Positions 1-5,066 are shown, counted from the stretch's first letter. The stretch: DNA of 5,741 bases from Acidobacteriota bacterium (GCA_021811745.1 JAJZNH010000953.1:1-5741); one strand, 5' to 3'. Notes: generated by a model from the sequence alone, not told the origin. Numbers and translations are program-made.

Positions 1-420
1 GCCAAGGAGGTCGCGCTGGCATACCGTCAGCTCTTTCGAGTGGAGCGTGCCTTCCGTGAGCTCAAAGGGCCGCTCAAGTTGCGTCCCGTCTACCACTTCA
101 CCGACCGGCGGATCCGCGGCCACATCATGGTCTGCTTCCTGGCCTACGCGCTTGAGATGGCGCTGCGCCAGGCGCTTTCCGGCAAGAAGGGTGCCATCGT
201 TTCGGAAACCGACTATCACGAGGTCATGCAGGACCTTGGCCGACTCGCCGTCGGCACGCTGGTCTCCGCGGATGGCCGTTCGTTCCTCCAGCGCACTCCC
301 CTCCAGGGGCGTGCGTACGAGGCCTTCGCAGCCGTCGGCATGCGGCCGCCGGAGAGGCTGATGGTGGAGCCCCAGGCCGCTCTGGTGGCCGGGACGCCGC
401 AAGCTGAGGAAACGACCTGA
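1..420 (+). CDS. IS1634-like transposase, C-terminal part (5' end outside window)
   Basis: The frame is open from base 1 and ends at TGA 418-420, giving 139 visible residues. The opening residues read AKEVALAYRQLFRVERAFRE and continue LKGPLKLRPVYHFTDRRIRGH. This 'YxQLxxVERAFRxLK...LxLRPVYHxxxxRIRxHxxxCFLA' pattern is typical of the C-terminal part of IS4-superfamily DDE transposases of the IS1634 type, which cut and join the ends of their insertion sequence. The Glu in VERAFRELK (residue 15 of the visible part) is the probable third member of the DDE catalytic triad. The protein continues past the conserved block for about 90 residues and ends in a variable Ala/Glu/Thr tail, so this end looks natural rather than truncated. 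The GTG at 40 is internal and should not be taken as a start. Whether the element is still active cannot be judged, because the first two catalytic Asp residues and the left end lie upstream of the window. No terminal inverted repeat could be identified. Confidence 0.85.
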   Translation, partial: AKEVALAYRQLFRVERAFRELKGPLKLRPVYHFTDRRIRGHIMVCFLAYALEMALRQALSGKKGAIVSETDYHEVMQDLGRLAVGTLVSADGRSFLQRTPLQGRAYEAFAAVGMRPPERLMVEPQAALVAGTPQAEETT

Positions 421-435
421 GTTCAGCCGAACCAG

Positions 436-447
436 TATTGCGCAATA
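436..447. repeat. 12-bp perfect palindrome after the transposase
   Basis: TATTGCGCAATA is a perfect 12-bp palindrome 16 bp after the transposase stop and 11 bp before the Shine-Dalgarno site of the next ORF. It could be an operator for that ORF or lie near the insertion-sequence end. There is no partner copy elsewhere in the window and no direct evidence for either role. Confidence 0.35.
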
Positions 448-470
448 GCTCGCCGACTGGAGGAACCAGG

Positions 471-1100
471 GTGAAACGCGCCGGTGCCTGGACCCGCACA
501 TGGACGGTAGCACTGACAGACGCCGAGTGGACGCTAGCCGAAGCCGTTCGCGCCCAATACGGCGGCAGGTTTGGCATGTCGCGGGCCGACCTCGTCATGT
601 ACTGGGTGCTCCGCGCAGCGGACCACTTCAAGGACGTGAAACCGATCGTCGCCGCGGCCATCGAGGATCTCGAGGAAGAACGCTTCGAGGATCGCAGCTC
701 GAACAGCATCGATCATGGCGGTCGCAGACCGGTCGCCAACCTCTCCCTGCTGCGTCACCCACCGTCGCGCGTCGACGGACGAGGTGAGCCGATCCATCAC
801 GCAGCCGCCATCCACATACTAGGGGAATCCGTAGTGCCAAGGCCTTCGTGTCAACCCAGCAAGCCCGCTCCCAGAGCAACTTTCACAAAGTCACAGCGCA
901 AACTCGAGTCCGAGAACCTCTCGCCCGCGACGATCCTCTGGTACCGCGAGCGGCTGGGAAAGATCCTCGCCTTCATGGAAGCGGAAGGAGCGCAGGACAC
1001 CAAGGAGAACGGGCACGCAGGGAAGTCGGCGCAGACTTTGGCGAACATCGGCTGCAGGTCGTCCAAGCCCTGTCATTCATGGCGGGAGCCGTCACGGTAG
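471..1100 (+). CDS. Hypothetical protein, composite-looking open frame
   Basis: I chose GTG 471 because GGAGG at 459-463 sits 7 bases upstream, an ideal ribosome site. The in-frame TTG at 438 lacks one. The frame runs 209 codons to TAG 1098-1100. The first ~75 residues look like a genuine soluble protein: a W/T-rich start, then a probable helix 'LTDAEWTLAEAVRAQYG', a turn, the segment 'MSRADLVMYWVLRAADHF', and an acidic helix ending near EDLEEERFED. This arrangement could be a small helical, perhaps DNA-binding, protein, but I do not recognise the family. After about residue 80 the composition becomes His/Pro/Arg/Ser-rich and unlike a folded domain. From about residue 140 it resembles a recombinase N-terminal domain (separate entry). 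The likely explanation is two remnants joined in the same frame without a stop, not one 209-residue protein. The neighbours are transposase pieces on both sides. Confidence 0.45.
   Translation: MKRAGAWTRTWTVALTDAEWTLAEAVRAQYGGRFGMSRADLVMYWVLRAADHFKDVKPIVAAAIEDLEEERFEDRSSNSIDHGGRRPVANLSLLRHPPSRVDGRGEPIHHAAAIHILGESVVPRPSCQPSKPAPRATFTKSQRKLESENLSPATILWYRERLGKILAFMEAEGAQDTKENGHAGKSAQTLANIGCRSSKPCHSWREPSR
834..1100 (+). pseudogene. Tyrosine recombinase (phage-integrase family), N-terminal fragment
   Basis: Within the open frame that ends at 1100, codons covering about 888-992 read KSQRKLESENLSPATILWYR and continue ERLGKILAFMEAEGA. This matches the SAM-like core-binding domain of tyrosine recombinases, which typically begins 'FL..L....LSP.TI..Y...L..FL.FLE..G'. 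That domain grips DNA opposite the catalytic domain. A GTG at 834 preceded by AGGGGAA (821-827) could be its original start, leaving about 18 residues before the domain. The catalytic domain with its R...H-x-x-R...Y residues is absent: the frame turns into non-homologous sequence after about 1010 and stops at 1100, where Tn3-type sequence begins. I therefore read this as a truncated recombinase gene cut by a rearrangement. The homology rests on about 35 residues, so it is moderately sure. An intact short protein of unrelated function is the alternative. Confidence 0.5.
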
Positions 1101-1106
1101 CAAGAC

Positions 1107-1227
1107 GTCGCGATCGCCCAACTGCGGGCGGAGGGGCAGCAGATCGCCGATGAGGACAAGTCTCGCCAGTCCCCCCCTGGGGCACAAGCGCATCAACATG
1201 TTCGGCCGGTGCGCATTCACACCTTGA
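1107..1227 (+). pseudogene. Tn3-family transposase (TnpA) C-terminal remnant, frameshifted
   Basis: From 1107 the third frame reads VAIAQLRAEGQQIADEDKSR. At a run of seven C (1171-1177) the match moves to the first frame: SPLGHKRINMFGRCAFTP, then TGA at 1225-1227. Put together this resembles the end of Tn3-family TnpA, 'AxxQLRAEGxxIxDEDLARLSPLxHxHINxLGRYSF', the large DDE transposase of replicative transposons. Dropping one C from the homopolymer restores a continuous reading, so the lesion is a single-base insertion (or a sequencing error in the homopolymer). The remainder of the ~1,000-residue protein is missing. Upstream is the recombinase fragment, and the residues just before 1107 do not give the expected 'NxVVxWNT' block cleanly. 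This is a short dead remnant. I found no 38-bp Tn3 terminal repeat nearby. Confidence 0.6.
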
Positions 1228-1333
1228 ACCCCGCCGGCGCCCTTCGGCCGCCGGGTAACCCCTTCGCCGCACTGATTAGCTCTTCCGCGTTCACCCGCAT
1301 GATGTGGTGCTACTCGGCGAACCATCATTTCTG

Positions 1334-1753
1334 CTAGAGCCAGTCTTCGATGATGAGCGGTCCATCGATACGCTCGTAATGCCGAGTGTTATTGGTTACC
1401 AAAGTTGCTTGAATTGCAATTGCATGTGCTGCGATCATCATGTCCATCTCGCCGATGGGCTGTCCGCTTCCGACGAGCTGATGACGGATGCTCGCGTACC
1501 AAGCGGCTGGGTCGCCGGTTGACCCACGAACGACACCCCACGCAAGCGTCTGAACCAGATCGAGAAAACGCCCAACTAAATTGTGGAGGCCGTGATCGGC
1601 GGGCAAGCGCTGTAGCCCATACAAGAGTTCGGCCCGCGTGACCACCGATATGCATACGCTGCTTGGCGGTATACTCAACAGTCGACTCTGGACTTCGCCT
1701 CGCCCTTTGATGGCGTCACTGGCCATATCGGTGTCTAGCATATACAAGGCCAT
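1334..1753 (-). CDS. vapC: VapC-family PIN-domain toxin (ribonuclease)
   Basis: This 139-residue protein has the size and layout of VapC toxins, Mg2+-dependent RNases that cut tRNA or rRNA and halt translation unless held by VapB. The PIN-domain signature is complete: LDTD near the N-terminus (Asp7, Asp9), TRAELLYG with Glu42, PIGEMDMMIAAHA with Asp104, and LVTNNTRHYERI with Asn121/Asn122 near the end, followed by the usual '(V/I)EDW' terminus. These supply the acidic metal site. The ATG at 1753 overlaps the antitoxin stop by one base (TGATG), the standard arrangement for translational coupling, and fixes the start. The loop between residues 70 and 85 (Gly/Ser/Thr-rich before PAAWYASIR) seems somewhat longer than usual but stays in frame. 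The toxin looks intact. Specificity for a particular RNA cannot be read from the sequence. Confidence 0.92.
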   Translation of the reverse strand: MALYMLDTDMASDAIKGRGEVQSRLLSIPPSSVCISVVTRAELLYGLQRLPADHGLHNLVGRFLDLVQTLAWGVVRGSTGDPAAWYASIRHQLVGSGQPIGEMDMMIAAHAIAIQATLVTNNTRHYERIDGPLIIEDWL

Positions 1754-2010
1754 CAGTCAAAAACGCCACGCTCAGTTGGCGGCACGTTCATGGGGCGCTT
1801 CAGCATGAAGTCGTTGGGGACCATCGTGGATTGCGCGAGTCGGAAAAACTCGGTCCAGGCTTCCAGTCCCGGCCGGCTCGATAGTGTCACGTTTCCCGTC
1901 CGCTCATCGCGTGTCGCGTAGACCTCTTCTCCCTCAAAACGAAAATCCGCCGGAAGCCTTACAGCTTGACTCCTGCCATTTCTGAACAACTTGGCTACCC
2001 TGGTCTCCAT
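1753..2010 (-). CDS. vapB: VapB-type antitoxin, AbrB-fold (VagC-like)
   Basis: This 85-residue protein neutralises the downstream VapC and normally represses the operon as part of the VapBC complex. The N-terminal half, METRVAKLFRNGRSQAVRLP followed by ADFRFEGEEVYATRDE, is the classic AbrB/MazE-type swapped-hairpin DNA-binding domain of VagC/VapB proteins ('AKLFxNGxSQAVRLPxxFRF'). The C-terminal part, with a Trp, a Phe-Phe pair, 'DFMLKRP' and 'PPTERGVF', matches the toxin-wrapping tail of this subfamily. ATG 2010 was chosen over longer in-frame starts because GGAGGTGA lies 4 bases upstream, a near-perfect Shine-Dalgarno, and the AbrB domain begins here. A palindrome overlapping the -10 box just upstream is the probable operator. 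The stop overlaps the vapC start by one base. Confidence 0.92.
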   Translation of the reverse strand: METRVAKLFRNGRSQAVRLPADFRFEGEEVYATRDERTGNVTLSSRPGLEAWTEFFRLAQSTMVPNDFMLKRPMNVPPTERGVFD

Positions 2011-2022
2011 GGCGTCACCTCC

Positions 2023-2044
2023 GATATATACCATAGTATAGATC
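2023..2044. promoter_or_regulatory. Probable VapBC operator (22-bp imperfect palindrome)
   Basis: The dyad is centred between 2033 and 2034. Arms GAT-x-TATAC and GTATA-x-ATC flank a CATA centre, so 8 of 9 arm positions pair. It begins 13 bp upstream of the vapB ATG, covers the proposed -10 hexamer and the transcription start, and so suits autorepression by VapB/VapBC, the rule for this family. Binding is inferred from position and symmetry. Confidence 0.6.
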
Positions 2045-2063
2045 GCGTAGGGCCGGTGTGCAA
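2035..2063 (-). promoter_or_regulatory. Probable vapBC promoter
   Basis: Reading the minus strand, TTGCAC (2063-2058) is a partial -35 box. A 17-bp spacer then leads to TATACT (2040-2035), a 5/6 match to the -10 consensus. Transcription would begin near 2028, giving a leader of about 18 bases that still contains the GGAGGTGA ribosome site (2022-2015). The -10 lies inside the palindromic operator. The -35 is weak, as is usual for a strongly autoregulated toxin-antitoxin operon. Confidence 0.55.
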
Positions 2064-2666
2064 GTGCGTTTCTGGTCGGGTGCAGATCGAAGCGGGCGAA
2101 GGAGCTGCGCGGGCCTTCGCCGTAAGCACCTGACCTCGGCCCTGGGCCTCCGTCTGCCAAGAGGCGGAAGGGCCCAAGAAAAGCGAGACCGGAGATGGCT
2201 CAAGCGACCGAAGCTCGCCTTGATTCACCCGGCCACCCCCTCACCTACCACAATATCCTAGACAACCGGCCCTCACACGCGTCGCGACCACGTGCAAGAA
2301 CCGTCTTTCAGGCGATCCGGATTGGTGCCGACCGCCGTGCCAGTGATCCACCGGCAACTAGCTCGCGATGTGGAGAAACGTCCGGTGCGCTCATCGAGAT
2401 TGGGCGAGGTGGCGGGAGAACGCCAAGACCAGCCCCTTGCGCTGGCGCGGAATGGATACGTCCTGCTTATCGCTCCGGAGGCCACGGACGAGCGCCTGGG
2501 GCGCATGGCGAAACTTGCACGAGCCAACAGCACTGCACTTTTGGGCGGTGTCGATGGCGGTACGCATCATCGGACGATGGGAACGCGCCTGACACCCGGA
2601 GGAATGCACCGGTGCCTTCACCTTTGGCGAGACCCGGTGCCTTGCAGAAGCGCGCGGCGGTAAAAG
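2064..2666. other. Gene-poor stretch between vapBC and the transporter
   Basis: About 600 bp without a secure gene. An imperfect inverted repeat lies at 2144-2175 (GGGCCTCCG against CGGAAGGGCCC, with one base looped out), and the decanucleotide palindrome GCACCGGTGC lies at 2606-2615. CCGGTGCCTT occurs twice directly (2609-2618 and 2634-2643). No T-tract follows either dyad on the strand that would need it, so I do not call a terminator. The one plausible reading frame is listed separately. Confidence 0.5.
2292..2663 (+). CDS. Weak hypothetical ORF, possibly a gene remnant
   Basis: This is an open frame of 123 codons from GTG 2292 to TAA 2661-2663, ending three bases from the convergent transporter stop. 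I see no ribosome site before the GTG. Codons in the middle (about residues 40-80) look coding: GC-biased third positions and a plausible strand-loop-helix, 'ARNGYVLLIAPEATDERLGRMAKLARAN'. The last 30 residues are His/Cys/Arg-rich and look non-coding. I do not recognise a family. It could be the middle of a decayed gene, or chance openness in GC-rich DNA. Confidence 0.25.
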   Translation: MQEPSFRRSGLVPTAVPVIHRQLARDVEKRPVRSSRLGEVAGERQDQPLALARNGYVLLIAPEATDERLGRMAKLARANSTALLGGVDGGTHHRTMGTRLTPGGMHRCLHLWRDPVPCRSARR

Positions 2667-3767
2667 TCAGTCTGCCTTCACGTTGCGCAGATTGGCGGCG
2701 GGAGCGGGCGGAGCGAAGAGCCTGCCTGAGAAAAGCCCGGCTATTGTTCCAGTCGCGGCGATGAGCCAGAGGACAACCAGGAGACAGCTCAGGAGCCCCG
2801 CGTACCAGATGATTCCCGGTGCCTGGAGGTACGCCGCGATATGCATCGTGCTCAGGGCATACGCGGCCAATGGGAAGGTAAAGGCCCAGAACGACAGTGA
2901 GAACGGAATGCCGCCGCGCCGCGCATGATGGATCGTCACCATGATGGCGATGCCGAGTGCCCAGATGCCGAAGCCCCAAAGCGTCACGGCCAGGACATCG
3001 AGTATGCCCACGGAGGCCACAAGGTGCAGCGAACGGCTCGCGTCGGCCAGCCCCATCAGGCCGAGCGTGCCTACGCCAATCGGTCCGAGGCTAATCCAGA
3101 ACGTTGGGGCCGCTTCGGCCGCGGGCATGGAGTGTTGAAGCAGCCTGGCGATCACGAAGGCGCCCATGAGCACGAAAAGCATAAGCCCCATGCCGTAGAA
3201 CGCAAGGTTGACAAGATGGACTGTCCGGGCCCAGACGCTGTGGTGGTGGAGCAGCATGGCGGTGAGCGGATTCCCCAGAAGCGGGATGACGATTGCGGCG
3301 ACCGGGGTCAGCAGCCAAGAGAAGTTGATGAAGTTCGGCGCAGGACCGTCGTGGCGCATCAGAGTGAAGCTGATGTAGATGGCAAGGGCAGTCACGCCGA
3401 CGACGCCGATCAGCCATCCAGTCAGAGTCACAACATAGAGCGTCTGCGGTCCGAGCCACGCGCCTGCCGTGACGTCCGCGTCGAGCGCAACGACCATCGC
3501 GGCGACCGGCATCGTCACGTAGAAGTTGCCGAGGAGCGGGTGGTCCAGGTCGCCACGCGCCGCGTCGCCGTGTCCAAGCCAGCGCCAGACCCAAGGAACC
3601 AGCAGAACCAAGAATAGCAGGGCCGTGATGAGTGCGAAGATGAGCCCGACACCTCGCGACCACGGGAAGTTTCCACCCCAAGAATAGATGACGTCAGCGA
3701 GGCCCCCCGTGCCCATCGCGGCCGCAAACCAGGCGGGAGAAAAGTGACGAACCCAAGATGCGCGCAT
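2667..3767 (-). CDS. TDT-family (TehA/SLAC1-fold) anion transporter
   Basis: The protein has 366 residues with ten hydrophobic segments at roughly residues 10-29, 39-60, 80-98, 107-132, 149-173, 184-209, 222-242, 252-279, 288-312 and 318-346, and short polar termini. It opens with 'FSPAWFAAAMGTGGLA' and has 'HPLLGNFYVTMP' near residue 76 and 'FWAFTFPLAAYALS' near 293. These are hallmarks of the tellurite-resistance/dicarboxylate transporter (TDT) family, which includes TehA, yeast Mae1 (malate), Ssu1 (sulfite efflux) and plant SLAC1 anion channels. These are inner-membrane proteins whose helices form a central pore gated by a conserved Phe. The length and helix count fit an intact member. The substrate (C4-dicarboxylate, sulfite, nitrate/chloride or other small anion) cannot be assigned. 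ATG 3767 is supported by GGAGGAG ending 7 bases upstream. It is divergent from the FmdE-family gene across 125 bp containing a strong palindrome. Confidence 0.93.
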   Translation of the reverse strand: MRASWVRHFSPAWFAAAMGTGGLADVIYSWGGNFPWSRGVGLIFALITALLFLVLLVPWVWRWLGHGDAARGDLDHPLLGNFYVTMPVAAMVVALDADVTAGAWLGPQTLYVVTLTGWLIGVVGVTALAIYISFTLMRHDGPAPNFINFSWLLTPVAAIVIPLLGNPLTAMLLHHHSVWARTVHLVNLAFYGMGLMLFVLMGAFVIARLLQHSMPAAEAAPTFWISLGPIGVGTLGLMGLADASRSLHLVASVGILDVLAVTLWGFGIWALGIAIMVTIHHARRGGIPFSLSFWAFTFPLAAYALSTMHIAAYLQAPGIIWYAGLLSCLLVVLWLIAATGTIAGLFSGRLFAPPAPAANLRNVKAD

Positions 3768-3782
3768 AAGCAGTCTCCTCCC

Positions 3783-3812
3783 GGGTCTTGACTGAGTGCC
3801 CAGTCAAGACCC
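3783..3812. promoter_or_regulatory. Perfect 12+6+12 inverted repeat, probable TetR-type operator
   Basis: Arms GGGTCTTGACTG (3783-3794) and CAGTCAAGACCC (3801-3812) pair perfectly around the 6-base centre AGTGCC. The site lies between the divergent transporter and FmdE genes, 15 bp from the transporter ATG and 80 bp from the FmdE start. It overlaps the predicted transcription start of the transporter. The inner TTGACTG-N6-CAGTCAA core has the size and spacing common for TetR-family dimers, and such a regulator is encoded 1.3 kb away. No T-tract follows, and its position before both genes argues against a terminator. The binding protein is inferred. Confidence 0.7.
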
Positions 3813-3842
3813 ATTCTAGAGCCGCTCCGCGGGAGCGCGCAA
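3813..3842 (-). promoter_or_regulatory. Possible promoter of the TDT transporter
   Basis: On the minus strand TTGCGC (3842-3837), 18 bp, then TAGAAT (3818-3813, 5/6 to the -10 consensus) would start transcription near 3806, inside the perfect palindrome. The -35 half is weak. A repressor on the palindrome would block this promoter directly. On the plus strand the TTGACT inside the palindrome (3788-3793) could act as a -35 for the FmdE gene, but no good -10 follows it. Confidence 0.4.
3823..3837. repeat. Short GC-rich hairpin in the divergent intergenic region
   Basis: CGCTCC (3823-3828) and GGAGCG (3832-3837) pair perfectly around GCG. It lies between the -35 and -10 positions proposed for the transporter promoter. 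It may be a second regulatory half-site or chance symmetry in GC-rich DNA. Confidence 0.35.
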
Positions 3843-3892
3843 CAACCATCGCAAACGAACCCGGATCGCAGCCCGGAAAAGGAGTTGTGGGC

Positions 3893-4516
3893 GTGGAGGA
3901 TCACCAGGACCAGAAGGTCGTGCCGGCTTGGCTCGTGGAGTTTCATGGGCATCTCTGCCCGTTTCTCGTCGTGGGCTGGCGCATGGGCCAGGAAGCATTG
4001 AGCCGTCTCGGCGCGGAACGCGAACGTGACCAGGGTCTCTTTCTCTTCACGGAACTCGGCGGCGAGGCGTTGCGGCCCCAGTCCTGCTACGAGGACGGAC
4101 TGCAGTCGGCGACCGGATGTACGGCTGGCAAGGGAACTCTGCGCCGCTTCGATTTCGGCAAGGTGGCTGCCGTTCTGGCACAACCGGGCGGTATCGCGGT
4201 GCGCGTCGCGCTGCGGCCGGAAGTCTGCGACGAACTGGCACAGGCTGACTATGCAGCTGAACGGCGGCAGGGCAAGCCGGCGTCCGCCGTGTCGCAAGCG
4301 GCCACCCTTGACGCCGTCGCGCGCGTGGCGAGCAAGAGCGCGGACGAACTCTTTCTCTTCGAGAAGTTTTCCACCGTCCACTTCAGCCCGGTCGCGGCAA
4401 GACCAGCCAGGGCACGCTGCGCAAACTGCGGTGAGTACGTCTTCGAGCAGGATGCCGTCACGAAGGACGGCATCCTGCTCTGCCGCCCGTGCGCCGGGCA
4501 CCCCTCAGCTGTCTGA
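3893..4516 (+). CDS. FmdE-family protein with C-terminal zinc ribbon
   Basis: The protein has 207 residues from GTG 3893, chosen because AAAAGGAG (3877-3884) is 8 bases upstream. The earlier in-frame GTG at 3887 is too close and no other start has a site. Residues 17-45 read FHGHLCPFLVVGWRMGQEAL, the diagnostic 'FHGHxCPxxxxGxRxGxxAL' of the FmdE family. This is followed by a second conserved block with Cys65, EDGLQ and 'TGCTAGKGTL' (Cys76). These His and Cys residues probably bind a metal. The C-terminus has a zinc ribbon, CANC (Cys176, Cys179) and CRPC (Cys197, Cys200). FmdE was named from an archaeal formylmethanofuran dehydrogenase operon, but bacterial homologues have no settled function. 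A methanogenic role should not be assumed, as no other fmd/fwd gene is present. The start is divergent from the TDT transporter. Codons near the 3' end form a perfect 15-bp-armed inverted repeat. Confidence 0.88.
   Translation: MEDHQDQKVVPAWLVEFHGHLCPFLVVGWRMGQEALSRLGAERERDQGLFLFTELGGEALRPQSCYEDGLQSATGCTAGKGTLRRFDFGKVAAVLAQPGGIAVRVALRPEVCDELAQADYAAERRQGKPASAVSQAATLDAVARVASKSADELFLFEKFSTVHFSPVAARPARARCANCGEYVFEQDAVTKDGILLCRPCAGHPSAV
4445..4480. repeat. 36-bp perfect inverted repeat (15+6+15) within the FmdE-family CDS
   Basis: GAGCAGGATGCCGTC (4445-4459) is the exact reverse complement of GACGGCATCCTGCTC (4466-4480), separated by ACGAAG. The repeat is in codon register and encodes Glu-Gln-Asp-Ala-Val, Thr-Lys, Asp-Gly-Ile-Leu-Leu, the hairpin between the two CxxC pairs of the zinc ribbon. 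In mRNA it would make a very stable 15-bp stem about 36 bases before the stop codon. No U-tract follows, so a standard intrinsic terminator is unlikely. Confidence 0.85.
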
Positions 4517-4671
4517 TGATCCTTGGGCGGGGGCCGATCCGTGGGCCGACCAGGTCGCCTGCCCAGAGGTGAACCGCCGCTCGAGGCCACACCACTCCTA
4601 CTTCGTCGACTGGCGGCTGCAATCGGCGCCCTCCAAAGGAGTGTCTCGAGGTGGGCGAAGACGTCGAAGAG

Positions 4672-4700
4672 GCCATGCCCGCCCTCGGCGCGGGCATGGC
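4672..4700. repeat. Strong hairpin, 11-bp perfect arms, 7-base loop
   Basis: GCCATGCCCGC (4672-4682) pairs exactly with GCGGGCATGGC (4690-4700) around CCTCGGC. After an asymmetric internal loop the stem can extend by CGAAG (4665-4669) with CTTCG (4706-4710). It lies about 155 bp after the FmdE-family stop. It lacks a following T-run on either strand, so a Rho-independent terminator is possible only in a weak form. Confidence 0.55.
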
Positions 4701-4922
4701 GGTCACTTCGTCGAGGCACCGCGATGTAGGCCGCTCTCCACCGGTCGTTTCCGTTTCGTACCCCTGAGCGGTTTCGCATCCGCCTGGGCACACGCGCTTC
4801 GATAAGCGTGGTGCTCTCGCAGCGCCGTTGGAACCTTTTCCTTGGCTGCGCGGCGGCAGTAGCCTTCCTGGCTGGGCGTTGAACATGTGAATCGTGGGCC
4901 TCCTGCTTCTCGCCCCGCCACT

Positions 4923-4937
4923 CCTGCGTTACGCAGG
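4923..4937. promoter_or_regulatory. 15-bp perfect dyad upstream of the tetR-type gene
   Basis: CCTGCGT-T-ACGCAGG is symmetric around a single central base, the form of a protein-binding dyad rather than an RNA hairpin. It lies 130 bp before the regulator start and 60 bp before its predicted -35. It does not resemble the 3783-3812 palindrome, so if it is an operator it probably serves another protein. Confidence 0.35.
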
Positions 4938-4996
4938 TACGAACTTGGGATACCGAGGCCCATCCGTGCGGGGGCCCTCGCCAGAGGGCCGTTACG

Positions 4997-5025
4997 TTGC
5001 CCCTGCAGGTCTCCTTACGTACACT
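4997..5025 (+). promoter_or_regulatory. Possible promoter of the TetR-family gene
   Basis: TTGCCC (4997-5002), a 17-bp spacer and TACACT (5020-5025) make a moderate sigma-70-type promoter. Transcription would start near 5032, leaving about 35 bases of leader with GGGGTGAT (5055-5062) as the ribosome site before GTG 5067. The match is partial in both boxes. Confidence 0.4.
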
Positions 5026-5066
5026 GAAAGCACTCTCGGGAAGATACCTACCAGTGGGGTGATGAC

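Larger units (their letters stand above)
4517..5066. other. 550-bp non-coding region rich in dyads
   Basis: No convincing gene in any frame: the open frames here are Arg/Ser/Pro/Gly-rich and lack start signals. Dyads seen are 4547-4557 (CGACC-A-GGTCG), 4672-4700 (11-bp arms), 4923-4937 (CCTGCGT-T-ACGCAGG) and 4973-4990 (GGCCCTC-GCCA-GAGGGCC). The last 70 bases before 5067 hold the likely promoter and ribosome site of the TetR gene. The remainder could be a decayed gene, a structured RNA or a mobile-element remnant. I cannot tell which. Confidence 0.5.

Noticed and set aside
2011..2160. N-terminal extension of the antitoxin (ATG 2160)
   Set aside because: The extension is Gly/Arg/Pro-rich, crosses the promoter and operator, and lacks a ribosome site. 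The start at 2010 has GGAGGTGA and matches the family.
2609..2643. Direct repeat CCGGTGCCTT as a CRISPR or iteron unit
   Set aside because: Only two 10-bp copies, with no third unit and no cas or replication gene.
2925..3617. Long plus-strand open frame opposite the transporter (230 codons)
   Set aside because: Antisense to the confidently identified TDT gene; its product is His/Arg/Glu/Asp-rich low-complexity sequence, expected from the complement of hydrophobic codons, and it has no ribosome site.
3783..3812. Intrinsic terminator
   Set aside because: The palindrome stands upstream of two divergent genes and has no T-run on either strand, so an operator is the better reading.
3515..4501. 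Minus-strand open frame of 328 codons across the divergent region and the FmdE gene
   Set aside because: It overlaps both the transporter start and the FmdE-family gene, its composition is Arg/Ser/Ala-rich, and it shows no motif. It is a GC-rich shadow.
3893..4516. Formylmethanofuran dehydrogenase operon or methanogenic C1 pathway
   Set aside because: Only an FmdE-family protein is present, with no catalytic fmd/fwd subunits. The family is widespread in bacteria outside that pathway.
4026..4805. Plus-strand open frame overlapping the FmdE gene in another frame
   Set aside because: Its first half is the wrong frame of the FmdE-family CDS and the remainder is Arg-rich without any recognisable domain.
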